Source: Curtobacterium sp. MCBD17_013
GTDB lineage: Bacteria; Actinomycetota; Actinomycetes; Actinomycetales; Microbacteriaceae
Assembly (NCBI RefSeq): GCF_003234565.1
Contig: NZ_QKTU01000007.1
Location: 106,007 to 170,006 of the forward strand
DNA: 64,000 nucleotides
Direction: 5' to 3'
Shown here: in pieces, positions 8,983-16,331 of the stretch
Layout of the letters: every line of letters starts with the position of its first letter
How positions within the stretch are numbered: the first letter of the stretch is position 1
Position numbers and translations under genes: made by a program
Notes under the pieces: model-generated
Database searches by the model: none
The model's input: the letters and a program-made list of their open reading frames with translations, nothing else
What the model was told of the DNA's origin: nothing

Positions 8983-10326
8983 CTACTTGTACTTCGCCCA
9001 GGCGGTCGTCAGCTTCGCCTTCGCGGCGTCGAGCGCCTGCTTCGGGTCGGCCCCGTTCCGGATGTCCGAGTAGGCCTGGTTGATGATGGACTCGAACTCG
9101 ATGTAGCCGATCGTCTTGACGCGCGACACCGCGGTCTGCGACGTCTCGTGGTTGATGATCTTCGCCGCGTCGGCCCCTGCAGCCGACTGGAACACGGGCT
9201 TGTCGAAGTAGAGCTGCTTGCCCTTGACGTTCGCGGCGAGCTCCGGGTTGCTCCGGTAGCGGATGTAGCCCGAGCCGTTGTCGACCGCGAGCCACTTCAT
9301 GAACACCGCGGTGGCGTCCTTCTGCTTGCTGAAGGGGTTCATCGCGACGGACCACGAACCGGTCGGCGTCGCGACCTGCTTGCTGTCCGCGAAGGCGGGC
9401 ATCGGTGCCACGCCCCAGTGCACCTTCGACGCCTGGAGCTCGGGCAGGAGCCAGGGCCCCTCGACCGAGTACGCCACCTGGCCGGCGAGGAACGCGGGGT
9501 CGGTCTGGTCAGCGGTCATGCCCTTCGGAGCCGCGCCCGAGGCGAAGATCGAGCGGTACCACGTCATCGCCTTCACCCACGCACTGTTGGTGAAGTCCGG
9601 CGTCAGGTTGTCCTTGCCGTCCGCCCCGACCGAGCCTCCGAGCTGGACCGAGAGCGGCTCGAGCTGGTAGTAGCGGTCGAACTGGCCGAACGTCATGCCG
9701 TACTGCGCGCCGGCCTGCTTGGCCTTCAGCGCGTCGGACGCCAGGTCCTGCCAGGTCATCCGGCTGCTCGTGGACGCGGAGGGTGTGGGGAGCCCGGCCT
9801 TCGCCAGCAGGTCCTTGTTGTAGTACAGGAGCTGCGTCGAGTTCGCGATCGGGAGGGCGTACAGCTTGCCCTTCTGGACGCCCGTCTCGTACGACACCTT
9901 GTCGAACGACGACGAGTACCCGCCGAACTGGGACGTCAGGTCCTCGGCCTCACCGCGGCTGGCCAGCGCGGCGATGCGCGGCTGGTCCGCCCAGTAGAGG
10001 TCCGGGTCGCCGCCCTTGTTCGACACGTGCGAGTCGACGGTCGAGTTGAGGGAGTCGAACGGCACGGTCTGCCACTTGATCGTGATGTTCGGGTGTGCCT
10101 TCTCGAACGCGTCGACGACCGGCTGCATGTTGTCCGGGGACTTGAGGCTGAGGATGCTGAGCACCTTGACGGTGGTCTTCGGGTCCTTCGACGGGATGGA
10201 CCAGCTCCCCGAGGAGGATGCGGCACCCCCGCCGCTCGAGCATCCGGTCAGGGCGAGCGCGCCGGCGATGACGCCGGCGGCGGTGACGAGCAGCCGACGA
10301 CGGCCGTGGTGGACGTGTGATCGCAT
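8983..10326 (-). CDS. ABC transporter substrate-binding lipoprotein (nucleoside/ribose operon)
   Basis: A 447-residue family 1 extracellular solute-binding protein. Basic residues at the N-terminus are followed by a hydrophobic stretch ending in the lipobox L-T-G-C (Cys near residue 27) and a Ser/Gly linker, so it should be exported and lipid-anchored. ATG 10326 is used because GGAGGG lies four bases before it; an in-frame ATG 12 bases upstream would put that site inside the gene. It sits between the nucleoside hydrolase and the permease pair. The family is that of sugar binders, so the ligand could be a nucleoside, ribose or a riboside. Confidence 0.92.
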   Translation of the reverse strand: MRSHVHHGRRRLLVTAAGVIAGALALTGCSSGGGAASSSGSWSIPSKDPKTTVKVLSILSLKSPDNMQPVVDAFEKAHPNITIKWQTVPFDSLNSTVDSHVSNKGGDPDLYWADQPRIAALASRGEAEDLTSQFGGYSSSFDKVSYETGVQKGKLYALPIANSTQLLYYNKDLLAKAGLPTPSASTSSRMTWQDLASDALKAKQAGAQYGMTFGQFDRYYQLEPLSVQLGGSVGADGKDNLTPDFTNSAWVKAMTWYRSIFASGAAPKGMTADQTDPAFLAGQVAYSVEGPWLLPELQASKVHWGVAPMPAFADSKQVATPTGSWSVAMNPFSKQKDATAVFMKWLAVDNGSGYIRYRSNPELAANVKGKQLYFDKPVFQSAAGADAAKIINHETSQTAVSRVKTIGYIEFESIINQAYSDIRNGADPKQALDAAKAKLTTAWAKYK

Positions 10327-10442
10327 TGGTCCCTCCATTGGGTGTGCGGATCGTGGGTACGGTGAACGGCCCGGCGCCCGGGGCGGGCGACGGTTGTGGC
10401 GGGCGGCGGGCGGAGCGGGTGCCGGTCGGGCGCTCCGACGGC

Positions 10443-11396
10443 TCAGAGGTCGGCGATGCGCCCCAGGAAGTGGTCGGTGAACGCGGCGACGTCGACCTCG
10501 GTCGCGATCCTGCAGTTCGGCGCGGGTGCGTCCGGCCCGTGCCCGAGGTCGGTGACGAGCACGCCGCGCGCGAGTCCGTCGCCGGTGACGACGTCGACCG
10601 CGGCGTCGACCCAGGTGAGGAACTCGGGGTGCGTCAGCGCCGCGACGGCGAGCGGGTCGTGCATCGCGCACGAATCGCGGTTGCGCGGGTCGCCCGGGTC
10701 GCGCTCGGCGATGTGGTCGATCCACGCGTTCGTCGATTCGCCCGCGAGGGCGGCGAAGTCGCGGCCCGAGTCGGTGAGACGACGAGCGTCGTCGCGGGTG
10801 AGTCGGACCTGCAACGTGACGTCGAGACCGACCCACCGCTGGGGCGCACCGGACCGCAGCACGGTCGCGGCGGCCTCCGGGTCCACCCACACGTTGAACT
10901 CGCCCGGCATGCTCCGGTGGGCCATGGTCCCGAGGAACACGCCGCCCATCATCACGATCTCCTTGACCGACGACGCCAGTCGTGGCTCCATCGTGAGGGC
11001 GAGCGCGATGTTCGTCAGCGGCCCGATCGCGCAGATCGTGATCTCGCCCGGGTTCGCCATCACGTGTTCGATGATCCGGTGCGCCGCGTGGCCCGGGTCG
11101 GGCTCCAGGCCGACCCCGTACGTGCTGACGACCTCGGGGGACGGCTCACGCCGGCGCTCTGGGTGGACGAGCGGTGTCGGGGCGCCCTTGACGACCGGGA
11201 CGTCGATGCCCAGCCGACGGCGGAGTTCGAGCGTCAGGAGCGTGGCGCTCTCGACGTCGGTGTTCCCGTTGACGGTGGTGACCAGTTCGAGGTCGATCTC
11301 GGGTTCCGCGACCGCGAGGGCGAGCGCGAACCCGTCATCGATGTCGCTGCCCGGGGCACCCATGGCGAGGTCGGTGTCGAGGATGAGACGAGTCAT
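10443..11396 (-). CDS. Nucleoside hydrolase (IUNH family)
   Basis: A 317-residue enzyme of the inosine/uridine-preferring nucleoside hydrolase family, which cleaves the N-glycosidic bond of ribonucleosides to base plus ribose. The N-terminal calcium-binding Asp cluster is present in an extended form, DTDLAMGAPGSDIDDGFAL, with several residues inserted between DTD and DIDD compared with the common DTDPGIDD motif. A C-terminal MHDPLAVAAL segment carries the last metal-binding Asp. As first gene of the operon followed by importer and ribokinase, it fits a nucleoside salvage pathway: uptake, cleavage, then ribose phosphorylation. Confidence 0.92.
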   Translation of the reverse strand: MTRLILDTDLAMGAPGSDIDDGFALALAVAEPEIDLELVTTVNGNTDVESATLLTLELRRRLGIDVPVVKGAPTPLVHPERRREPSPEVVSTYGVGLEPDPGHAAHRIIEHVMANPGEITICAIGPLTNIALALTMEPRLASSVKEIVMMGGVFLGTMAHRSMPGEFNVWVDPEAAATVLRSGAPQRWVGLDVTLQVRLTRDDARRLTDSGRDFAALAGESTNAWIDHIAERDPGDPRNRDSCAMHDPLAVAALTHPEFLTWVDAAVDVVTGDGLARGVLVTDLGHGPDAPAPNCRIATEVDVAAFTDHFLGRIADL

Positions 11397-11412
11397 CGCG
11401 AACTCCCTTGTT

Positions 11413-11457
11413 CAACTCGTGTTGCGTCGCTTCCTGACTGCGAGTTAACACGAGTTG
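11413..11457. promoter_or_regulatory. Paired operator-like inverted repeats upstream of the nucleoside operon
   Basis: CAACTCGTGTTG at 11413-11424 is repeated in opposite orientation at 11446-11457 (TAACACGAGTTG). Each unit is itself nearly palindromic with a central CG (AACNCGNGTT), typical of LacI-family operators. The pair lies 17-61 bases upstream of the nucleoside hydrolase start, and the LacI-type regulator closing the operon is the obvious candidate binder. Confidence 0.6.
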
Positions 11458-11460
11458 CGC

Positions 11461-11724
11461 GGCGCGGACAAGGGGGGATCCGGAAATGGTCGGGCGAGAG
11501 ACCTCGGTGGGCGTCAGCGTCGGCACTCCGGTCGATCACCGCAGTGGCGCGGGCTCGGCCATCCCGTCTCCTCCGGGGACGGCTTCCACATCAGCCCCCA
11601 CCGAGCTCCCTCGGCACGAACTCCGAGGAGGAGCCACCCTGCCGCGGCCCCCTGGAGAGCGGACCCGTTGATCGCTCGGGTCGCTCATCAGGCCACGCCG
11701 GTCGGATCGCCCGACCGCGATCCG
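11461..11724. other. Gap with no recognised gene
   Basis: Between the operator-like repeats of the nucleoside operon and the end of the VanZ-like gene I find no convincing coding sequence, RNA or hairpin. The short open frames here have no recognisable protein features. This stretch probably holds the upstream part of the nucleoside operon promoter and the 3' untranslated region of the VanZ-like gene. Confidence 0.5.
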
Positions 11725-12342
11725 TCAGTGCAGACCTGATCCCCACCGGGAGCGGGCTGAGGCTCCGCGCTTCCCGGGCCTCGGTGACCTCGGGTCCGCA
11801 CTCGGACACCACACGAACGGCGTCGCGACGCGCGAGAGCTGTGGTACGCGCGACAGGAGGCGGACGACCGCGATCCCCACGAGCGCCCCGACGGTGTTGC
11901 CGATCACGTCGTCGATGTCGGCGACACGCCCCGTGCTCACGGTCATGTCACCGACGAGCTGGACCACTTCGATCGTGACGCTCAGCAGGAACGCGATGGT
12001 CCCGAGTCGGATGACGGATCCCCGGACGAGGAACGGCAGGAGCACCCCGATCGGAACGAACAGGACGATGTTGAGGACCATGCCCGACGGGTCGCGCGGC
12101 ACGGTCGCCACCGGGATGAGTTGCACGAACACCGGCCATGGCGGGAGCGTGGCTCGTTCCGCGCCGAGGACGATCGGGGCGGGGAACAGCACCGACCGGA
12201 GCAGCACGATCCCGAACAGGCAGGCGGCGCCAGCGGTGATCGTGCGCGAGAGGGTCAGGCGGTCGCGCTGCCGCAGCCGCCACAACAGGAGCACCCAGAC
12301 GACGATCGCGGCAGGGATGAGGACGGGCAACGCGGGAACCAC
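11725..12342 (-). CDS. VanZ-like membrane protein
   Basis: About 205 residues with four or five predicted helices. The VanZ-family pattern is visible: N-I-V-L-F-V-P-I-G-V-L-L-P-F followed by S-x-x-I-E-V-x-Q, then a D-I-D-D-V-I-G-N-T-V-G-A-L segment. VanZ proteins are associated with teicoplanin resistance and possibly with lipid or wall partitioning; the biochemical role is unsettled. The start is uncertain: GTG 12342 gives the usual family length, while GTG 12489 would add a hydrophilic stretch overlapping the next gene upstream. The C-terminal 30 residues are basic and Pro/Ser-rich. Confidence 0.7.
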   Translation of the reverse strand: MVPALPVLIPAAIVVWVLLLWRLRQRDRLTLSRTITAGAACLFGIVLLRSVLFPAPIVLGAERATLPPWPVFVQLIPVATVPRDPSGMVLNIVLFVPIGVLLPFLVRGSVIRLGTIAFLLSVTIEVVQLVGDMTVSTGRVADIDDVIGNTVGALVGIAVVRLLSRVPQLSRVATPFVWCPSADPRSPRPGKRGASARSRWGSGLH

Positions 12343-12406
12343 GGACGGCAGGCTATCGGCGACGCTCGCGCTGTGCCTGCGCGGGCGGAGGTCGTGGCAG
12401 CTGCCG

Positions 12407-12655
12407 TCAATGGTTCCTGCGGCGCTGCGCAGACAGGGCGCGAACCCATCGGAGCCAGCCTTCGAGCTCGGCTCGTGCTGCTTCCACACTGTGGTGACTT
12501 CCCTCGACGGTCCCGTCGATCGAACGCGCCGCGAAGCCCTGCTCGTGGGTCACCGTGCCGACGAGGTGTCCTCCGAGGAACGCGCCGAGACCATCATCGG
12601 CTTCCACCCACGCCAGATCGTGGAACGCGTCGGTCCCGGCTGGCAGATCGCTCAT
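12407..12655 (-). CDS. Small hypothetical protein (82 aa)
   Basis: I do not recognise this family. The ATG is preceded by GAGGACGGACC, a reasonable ribosome site. The product is soluble and mixed-charge, with an acidic N-terminal half (WVEADDGLGAFLGG), a central V-T-H-E-Q-G-F segment and a basic tail that begins with an amphipathic helix-like stretch (VEAARAELEGWLRWVRAL). It sits 64 bases before the VanZ-like start and is separated by 112 bases from the 70-residue gene upstream in the same direction, so an operon of small genes is possible. Confidence 0.55.
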   Translation of the reverse strand: MSDLPAGTDAFHDLAWVEADDGLGAFLGGHLVGTVTHEQGFAARSIDGTVEGSHHSVEAARAELEGWLRWVRALSAQRRRNH

Positions 12656-12767
12656 GGTCCGTCCTCGCGATCCTCGGGGGGGGGCCAGCGGTTCGAGATG
12701 AGGCTGCCGCGGTGCTGCTCGGCTCGAGAAGACCCACGCGCGGATCGCGGGGTCTCGGTCCGATCGC

Positions 12768-12980
12768 CTACCGGTGGACGTCGGCCGTGGAGCGCGATTG
12801 GGGCCGCTGCACGATGACGACCGGGCAACCGGGCCCACCCTGGTAGACGAGCGTGCCGCCCCCGTCGAGGTCGACGTGCTTCACACCGGGGTCGTTGACC
12901 AACGAGTCGAGCTGCCGGCCATCGGCCACGACGTCGAGGCGGTACTCGCGGCCGCCCACGACCGCGTACACGTCGTTCAC
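12768..12980 (-). CDS. Small hypothetical protein (70 aa)
   Basis: Unrecognised. The GTG start overlaps the stop of the 143-residue gene upstream (GTGA), which argues that both are real and coupled. The sequence reads as a compact beta-rich domain, with a V-V-G-G-R-E-Y-R-L-D-V-V-A-D-G-R-Q-L beginning, a central V-D-L-D-G-G-G-T-L-V-Y segment and a hydrophobic C-P-V-V-I-V strand. No signal peptide or membrane helix is seen. A G9 run lies just downstream at 12676-12684. Confidence 0.6.
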   Translation of the reverse strand: MNDVYAVVGGREYRLDVVADGRQLDSLVNDPGVKHVDLDGGGTLVYQGGPGCPVVIVQRPQSRSTADVHR

Positions 12981-13408
12981 GCTCGACCCCGGGGCGTGAA
13001 GGAGATCCTCTCCGCGGCGCGGGTCACTTCCTTCGCCCGCGCATCACGGTCCTCGGCCTCGCCCTGTGCCACATCGATCCGTCGCTGCTTCTCCACGGCC
13101 ACGTTCCGGCTGATCTCATCGATCACCGTTGCGATCTCCTCCGCGAGACCCTGCTCGAGCTCTTCCAACGAGGTGTGACCGATCAGGAGGCGACGATCGG
13201 CGATCTCGAGCGTGACCTCGGGGTACCCCGCCGTCGCCATGGCGTTCCGGACACTGCTCGTGACGATCGCCTGGGCCTCCATGGGCTCGGGACGACGGTT
13301 GAACACCGCCGGGACGGTGTACCGCGCCGACGAGGCGGGGAGCGGGTTGGGAAGGCCAGAGGCCACGACGCCGGCGAGAGCCAGGGATTGGAGATGGGTG
13401 TCGGTCAT
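12977..13408 (-). CDS. Hypothetical protein (143 aa) coupled to a 70-residue partner
   Basis: Unrecognised family. The ATG is preceded by GGAAG about ten bases upstream. Residues 1-60 are neutral and Pro-containing; residues 65-110 form a likely helix with leucine/isoleucine spacing (SLEELEQGLAEEIATVIDEI); the C-terminal 40 residues are strongly charged (Arg, Glu, Asp, Lys), consistent with a helical or coiled tail. Its stop overlaps the start of the 70-residue gene. It lies upstream of tRNA-Arg on the same strand. Function unknown; the pairing with a tiny beta-rich protein is the only clue. Confidence 0.6.
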   Translation of the reverse strand: MTDTHLQSLALAGVVASGLPNPLPASSARYTVPAVFNRRPEPMEAQAIVTSSVRNAMATAGYPEVTLEIADRRLLIGHTSLEELEQGLAEEIATVIDEISRNVAVEKQRRIDVAQGEAEDRDARAKEVTRAAERISFTPRGRA

Positions 13409-13662
13409 GATGTCGCCGCTTCCGTCGACGGCTCCCGCACGCTCGCGCTCGAGAGGATCCCGAGCGGATCTGTGGTGGCCGCTCCTCGAGCCTCCTCTTG
13501 CCGCCTGGAAGCGCGCCTGCGACCCATGGGCAGCGCGCGGATCAGTCGGAGAAACCGGCGGACGAGGTGTGCTGGGGTCGCTGGGGGCAGGAGGAGGGAC
13601 CCACCAAGGGCGCGGCTACCGAGCTGGCTGGACCTTCGACCCCGGCACGGCGACGACGACGG

Positions 13663-13737
13663 TGGTGCCCCTGGAGGGACTCGAACCCCCAACCCTTTCC
13701 TTAGGACGGAACTGCTCTTCCATTGAGCTACAGAGGC
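13663..13737 (-). tRNA. tRNA-Arg (anticodon CCT)
   Basis: On the minus strand the acceptor arm GCCTCTG pairs with CAGGGGC, followed by A and an encoded CCA. The D arm is GCTC-loop-GAGC, the anticodon loop GTCCTAA gives anticodon CCT (reads AGG), and the T arm GGGGG-TTCGAGT-CCCTC is standard. One mismatch (G27-A43) is seen at the outer end of the anticodon stem. Confidence 0.93.
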
Positions 13738-13760
13738 AGGCGCCAGCCACTCTACCGGCC

Positions 13761-13824
13761 CCACCACGGACGGACGGGAGGCGCGACACCAGCCGGTGCC
13801 GCGCCTCCCGTCCGTCCGTGGTGG
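13761..13824. terminator. Long GC-rich inverted repeat (family A palindrome)
   Basis: Two 24-base arms (13761-13784 and 13801-13824) are perfect reverse complements and carry the core GGACGGGAGGCGC. They lie downstream of the MFS gene, whose stop is at 13846, and upstream of tRNA-Arg. The hairpin could terminate the exporter transcript. A run of 12 G (13823-13834) follows immediately. The core is shared with other palindromes in this window. Confidence 0.7.
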
Positions 13825-13845
13825 GGGGGGGGGGTGGGGCGGCTC

Positions 13846-15396
13846 CTACGCGGACGCCACCGGCTGCTCGGCCCCGGCCTCGGCCCGCGCAGCTGCGGTC
13901 GCGGGCGCAGCGCCGAGCGCCGGCTCCGCGTCCTCAGCGGCCCCGGCGGCAGACGCCACCCCGCCCTGCGCCGCCCGCCGGTGCCCCGGCAGGAACAGCA
14001 CGGCGACCAGGAGCACGACGGCGATCGCGGCGATTGCGACGAACACCAGGTGCATCGCGGTCATGAGCCCGGCACCCTCGGGGACGCCGGCGGCGTCGAG
14101 CTGCACGTGCGCGTTGACGACCGCGCCGAACACCGCGACGCCGATGGCCGAACCCATCGAGCGGGCGAACATGTTCGTGCCGGTCACGGCACCGCGCTCG
14201 CTCCAGGTGGCGGACGACTGGGCGGCGATCAGGGTCGGCACGGCGGTCAGGCCCATGCCCGCGCCGATGACGAAGCAGAACAGGGCGACGAGCCAGATCG
14301 ACGAGTGCACGGCGAGCGTGATGGTGAGCACCGCACCGATGAGCACGAGCGTCGACCCGATGACCGAGGTGACGCGGAACCCGAACCGCAGGTAGAAGCG
14401 CCCGGCCTGCGACGCCGAGATCGGCCATCCGAGGGTGAGCGCCGCGAGCGCGAACCCGGCGATGAGGGCCGACGCCCCGAGGACGTCCTGCGCGTAGATC
14501 GGCACGTACGTGGACAGGCCCATCACGATGACGCCGATGATGAGCGACGCGATCGTGGACGCGGCGACCACGCGACGCTTCAACAGGCCGAGCGAGAAGA
14601 TCGGCTGCGCGACGCGGAGCTCGACCACGACGAACGCGACCAGGAGGACCGCGGCGGCGATGAAGATCGCGAACGAAGCGGGGGCGTCCCAGGCCCACGA
14701 CGTCCCGCCCTCGAGCAGACCGAGCAGGAGCGCGGTCGTCCCGCCGCCGAGCAGGGCCGCGCCGAGGTAGTCGATGCGCTGCCGGTCCTGCGACGCGTCA
14801 CGCTGCTCGTGGTAGGCGCGGATGAGCATGACGCCGGCGACGATGGCGAGCGGGATGTTGATCCAGAAGATCCACCGCCACGCGCCGATCTGGCTGAACA
14901 GGCCACCGAGGGTCGGCCCGACGACCGAGGCGATGCCCCAGACCGAAGCGAGGTAGCCCTGCGTCTTCGCGCGCTCCTCGAGCGTGTAGATGTCGCTCGT
15001 GATCGTCATCGAGATCGGCAGCACGGCGCCCGCGCCGAGGCCCTGCACGACCCGCGCCAGGATGAGGACGGGCATCGACCACGCGGCGCCACACAGCACC
15101 GAGCCGAGCAGGAACAGGCCGATCCCGACGAGCAGCAGACGCTTGCGGCCGAGCACGTCGGCGAGGCGCCCGTAGATCGGCACCGAGACCGCCTGCGCGA
15201 GCAGGTACACCGAGAACAGCCAGGGCAGCTGCTGGAAGTGCCCGAGGTCCTTGGCGATGGACGACGACGCCGTCGCGATGATCGTGGAGTCGAGGGCGAC
15301 CAGTGCGGTCGCGAGCATCAGGGCCAGGAGGATCGGGCCGCGCTCGGAGCGCAGGCCCACGCCGGAGCGAGCAGGAGGTGCAGAGGGTGCAGACAC
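13846..15396 (-). CDS. MFS drug/proton antiporter, DHA2 (EmrB/QacA) type
   Basis: A 516-residue transporter with about 14 membrane helices, the number expected for the DHA2 family of exporters. Near residue 27 comes ALMLATALVALDSTIIATA with the family Asp in helix 1, then the loop motif G-R-L-A-D-V-L-G-R-K-R typical of MFS proteins, and the motif-C-like G-x-x-x-G-P-x-x-G-G (SVVGPTLGGLF). The C-terminal tail is Ala/Glu-rich and cytoplasmic. GTG 15396 is preferred, with a GGAG 11 bases upstream; the frame stays open further 5' but only with low-complexity sequence. Substrates are unknown; this family usually exports toxic organic compounds. Confidence 0.88.
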   Translation of the reverse strand: MSAPSAPPARSGVGLRSERGPILLALMLATALVALDSTIIATASSSIAKDLGHFQQLPWLFSVYLLAQAVSVPIYGRLADVLGRKRLLLVGIGLFLLGSVLCGAAWSMPVLILARVVQGLGAGAVLPISMTITSDIYTLEERAKTQGYLASVWGIASVVGPTLGGLFSQIGAWRWIFWINIPLAIVAGVMLIRAYHEQRDASQDRQRIDYLGAALLGGGTTALLLGLLEGGTSWAWDAPASFAIFIAAAVLLVAFVVVELRVAQPIFSLGLLKRRVVAASTIASLIIGVIVMGLSTYVPIYAQDVLGASALIAGFALAALTLGWPISASQAGRFYLRFGFRVTSVIGSTLVLIGAVLTITLAVHSSIWLVALFCFVIGAGMGLTAVPTLIAAQSSATWSERGAVTGTNMFARSMGSAIGVAVFGAVVNAHVQLDAAGVPEGAGLMTAMHLVFVAIAAIAVVLLVAVLFLPGHRRAAQGGVASAAGAAEDAEPALGAAPATAAARAEAGAEQPVASA

Positions 15397-15441
15397 CTCG
15401 GGGGCAACTCCGAGCGCTGGTTCAGCATTCCGCAGACACGC

Positions 15442-15485
15442 CGGACGGGAGGCCCTGCACCCGCTGGCCCCGTCCCTCCCGTCCG
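15442..15485. terminator. Inverted repeat between HNH gene and MFS gene (family A palindrome)
   Basis: CGGACGGGAGG at 15442-15452 pairs with CCTCCCGTCCG at 15475-15485. It lies just after the HNH gene stop (minus strand) and before the MFS start, so it may terminate the HNH transcript. It shares the GACGGGAGGC core with the longer palindrome at 13761-13824. Confidence 0.55.
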
Positions 15486-15497
15486 ACGCGCGTCCGG

Positions 15498-15992
15498 TCA
15501 GGCGGCGGCGAGGTACTCGTCCCAGTCCGGCTGCGGCCGCTCGATGCCGCGCACGATCCACGCTGTGCCGTGCGGAGCACGTGGGCGGAAGCGCAGCGTC
15601 CAGCCCATCTCGTGCGGGGTGCGGTCACCCTTGACGTTGTTGCAGGCCAGGCAGCACGCGACGAGGTTCTCCCACGAGTCCGCACCGCCGCGGGACTTCG
15701 GGTGCACGTGGTCGATCGTCGTGGCGTGCCGGTTGCAGTAGGCGCAGCGGTTGCCGTCGCGGCGCAGCACCCCGCGGCGGGACACGGGGACGAGCCGGCT
15801 CTGCGGGATGCGCACGTACCGGGTGAGGACGATGACCGACGGCCGGTCGTAGCTCGTGGTGGAGCCGAAGACCGGGTGGTCGGCGTCGGCGGTGATGACG
15901 GTGGCCTTCTGGTTCATGACCAGGACGAGGGCCCGTCGGAACGAGATCACCGCGAGGGGTTCGTAACCGGCGTTGAGGACGAGAGTGCGCAT
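15498..15992 (-). CDS. HNH endonuclease domain protein
   Basis: A 164-residue protein of a widespread actinobacterial housekeeping HNH family. The HNH module spans roughly residues 80-125: C-A-Y-C with a later C-L-A-C forms the zinc knuckle, and the catalytic segment is T-I-D-H-V-H-P-K-S-R-G-G followed by W-E-N-L-V-A-C-C-L-A-C-N-N-V-K-G. The N-terminal 75 residues start MRTLVLNAGYEPLAVISF, a conserved leader of this family. It is monocistronic with no defence or phage genes nearby. The physiological role is not established. Confidence 0.88.
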   Translation of the reverse strand: MRTLVLNAGYEPLAVISFRRALVLVMNQKATVITADADHPVFGSTTSYDRPSVIVLTRYVRIPQSRLVPVSRRGVLRRDGNRCAYCNRHATTIDHVHPKSRGGADSWENLVACCLACNNVKGDRTPHEMGWTLRFRPRAPHGTAWIVRGIERPQPDWDEYLAAA

Positions 15993-16089
15993 GGGGTCCC
16001 TTCCGACGTGCCTGGACGGCTTCCAGGCGGACGACGCTGCTCACGGTCCCCTCGGTCCTCGAGCGGGTGACCCGACCCCGGAAGCAGAA

Positions 16090-16115
16090 GAGCACCGCCC
16101 TGGTGGGCGGTGCTC
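16090..16115. terminator. Strong hairpin GAGCACCGCCC-loop-GGGCGGTGCTC
   Basis: Perfect 11-base arms with a TGGT loop, between the NlpC/P60 and HNH genes on the minus strand, about 100 bases upstream of the HNH start. It is a likely Rho-independent terminator, or an attenuator in the HNH leader. Confidence 0.6.
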
Positions 16116-16263
16116 AGTTCGCGGGCGCGTGCTGGGGCACGCGGCAGGTCGTGGTCGACCATATGTCGACGTGCGCGCGCCGACCCATGGTGCGGGTCGT
16201 GCGGCAGGCTGGCATGTGATTTCCCGTTCGAGGTCGAGTGGACCGTGTCGCCAGGTTAACCCA

Positions 16264-16300
16264 GAAACCGGCCCGACACGAGAGCGTGTGGACCGGTTTC
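16264..16300 (-). terminator. Terminator of the NlpC/P60 gene
   Basis: Thirty-two bases after the gene's stop, GAAACCGG and CGACACG pair with CGTGT and CCGGTTTC around a short loop. Position and near-complete pairing support an intrinsic terminator. Confidence 0.6.
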
Positions 16301-16331
16301 CGGTGCGTTCAGCGGGCCTGGGCCCGTCCGT

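Larger units (their letters stand above)
15993..16331. other. Intergenic region with two hairpins, no gene
   Basis: This 339-base gap holds the promoter region of the HNH gene and the 3' region of the NlpC/P60 gene (both minus strand). It contains two strong inverted repeats, listed separately. No further coding sequence is evident. Confidence 0.6.

Noticed and set aside
13663..13737. Integrated element at tRNA-Arg
   Set aside because: No integrase, phage or plasmid gene and no second copy of the tRNA 3' end was found in the window.
15498..15992. HNH gene as part of a defence island
   Set aside because: It is a common stand-alone actinobacterial HNH protein, with an exporter and a wall hydrolase as neighbours and no restriction or CRISPR genes.
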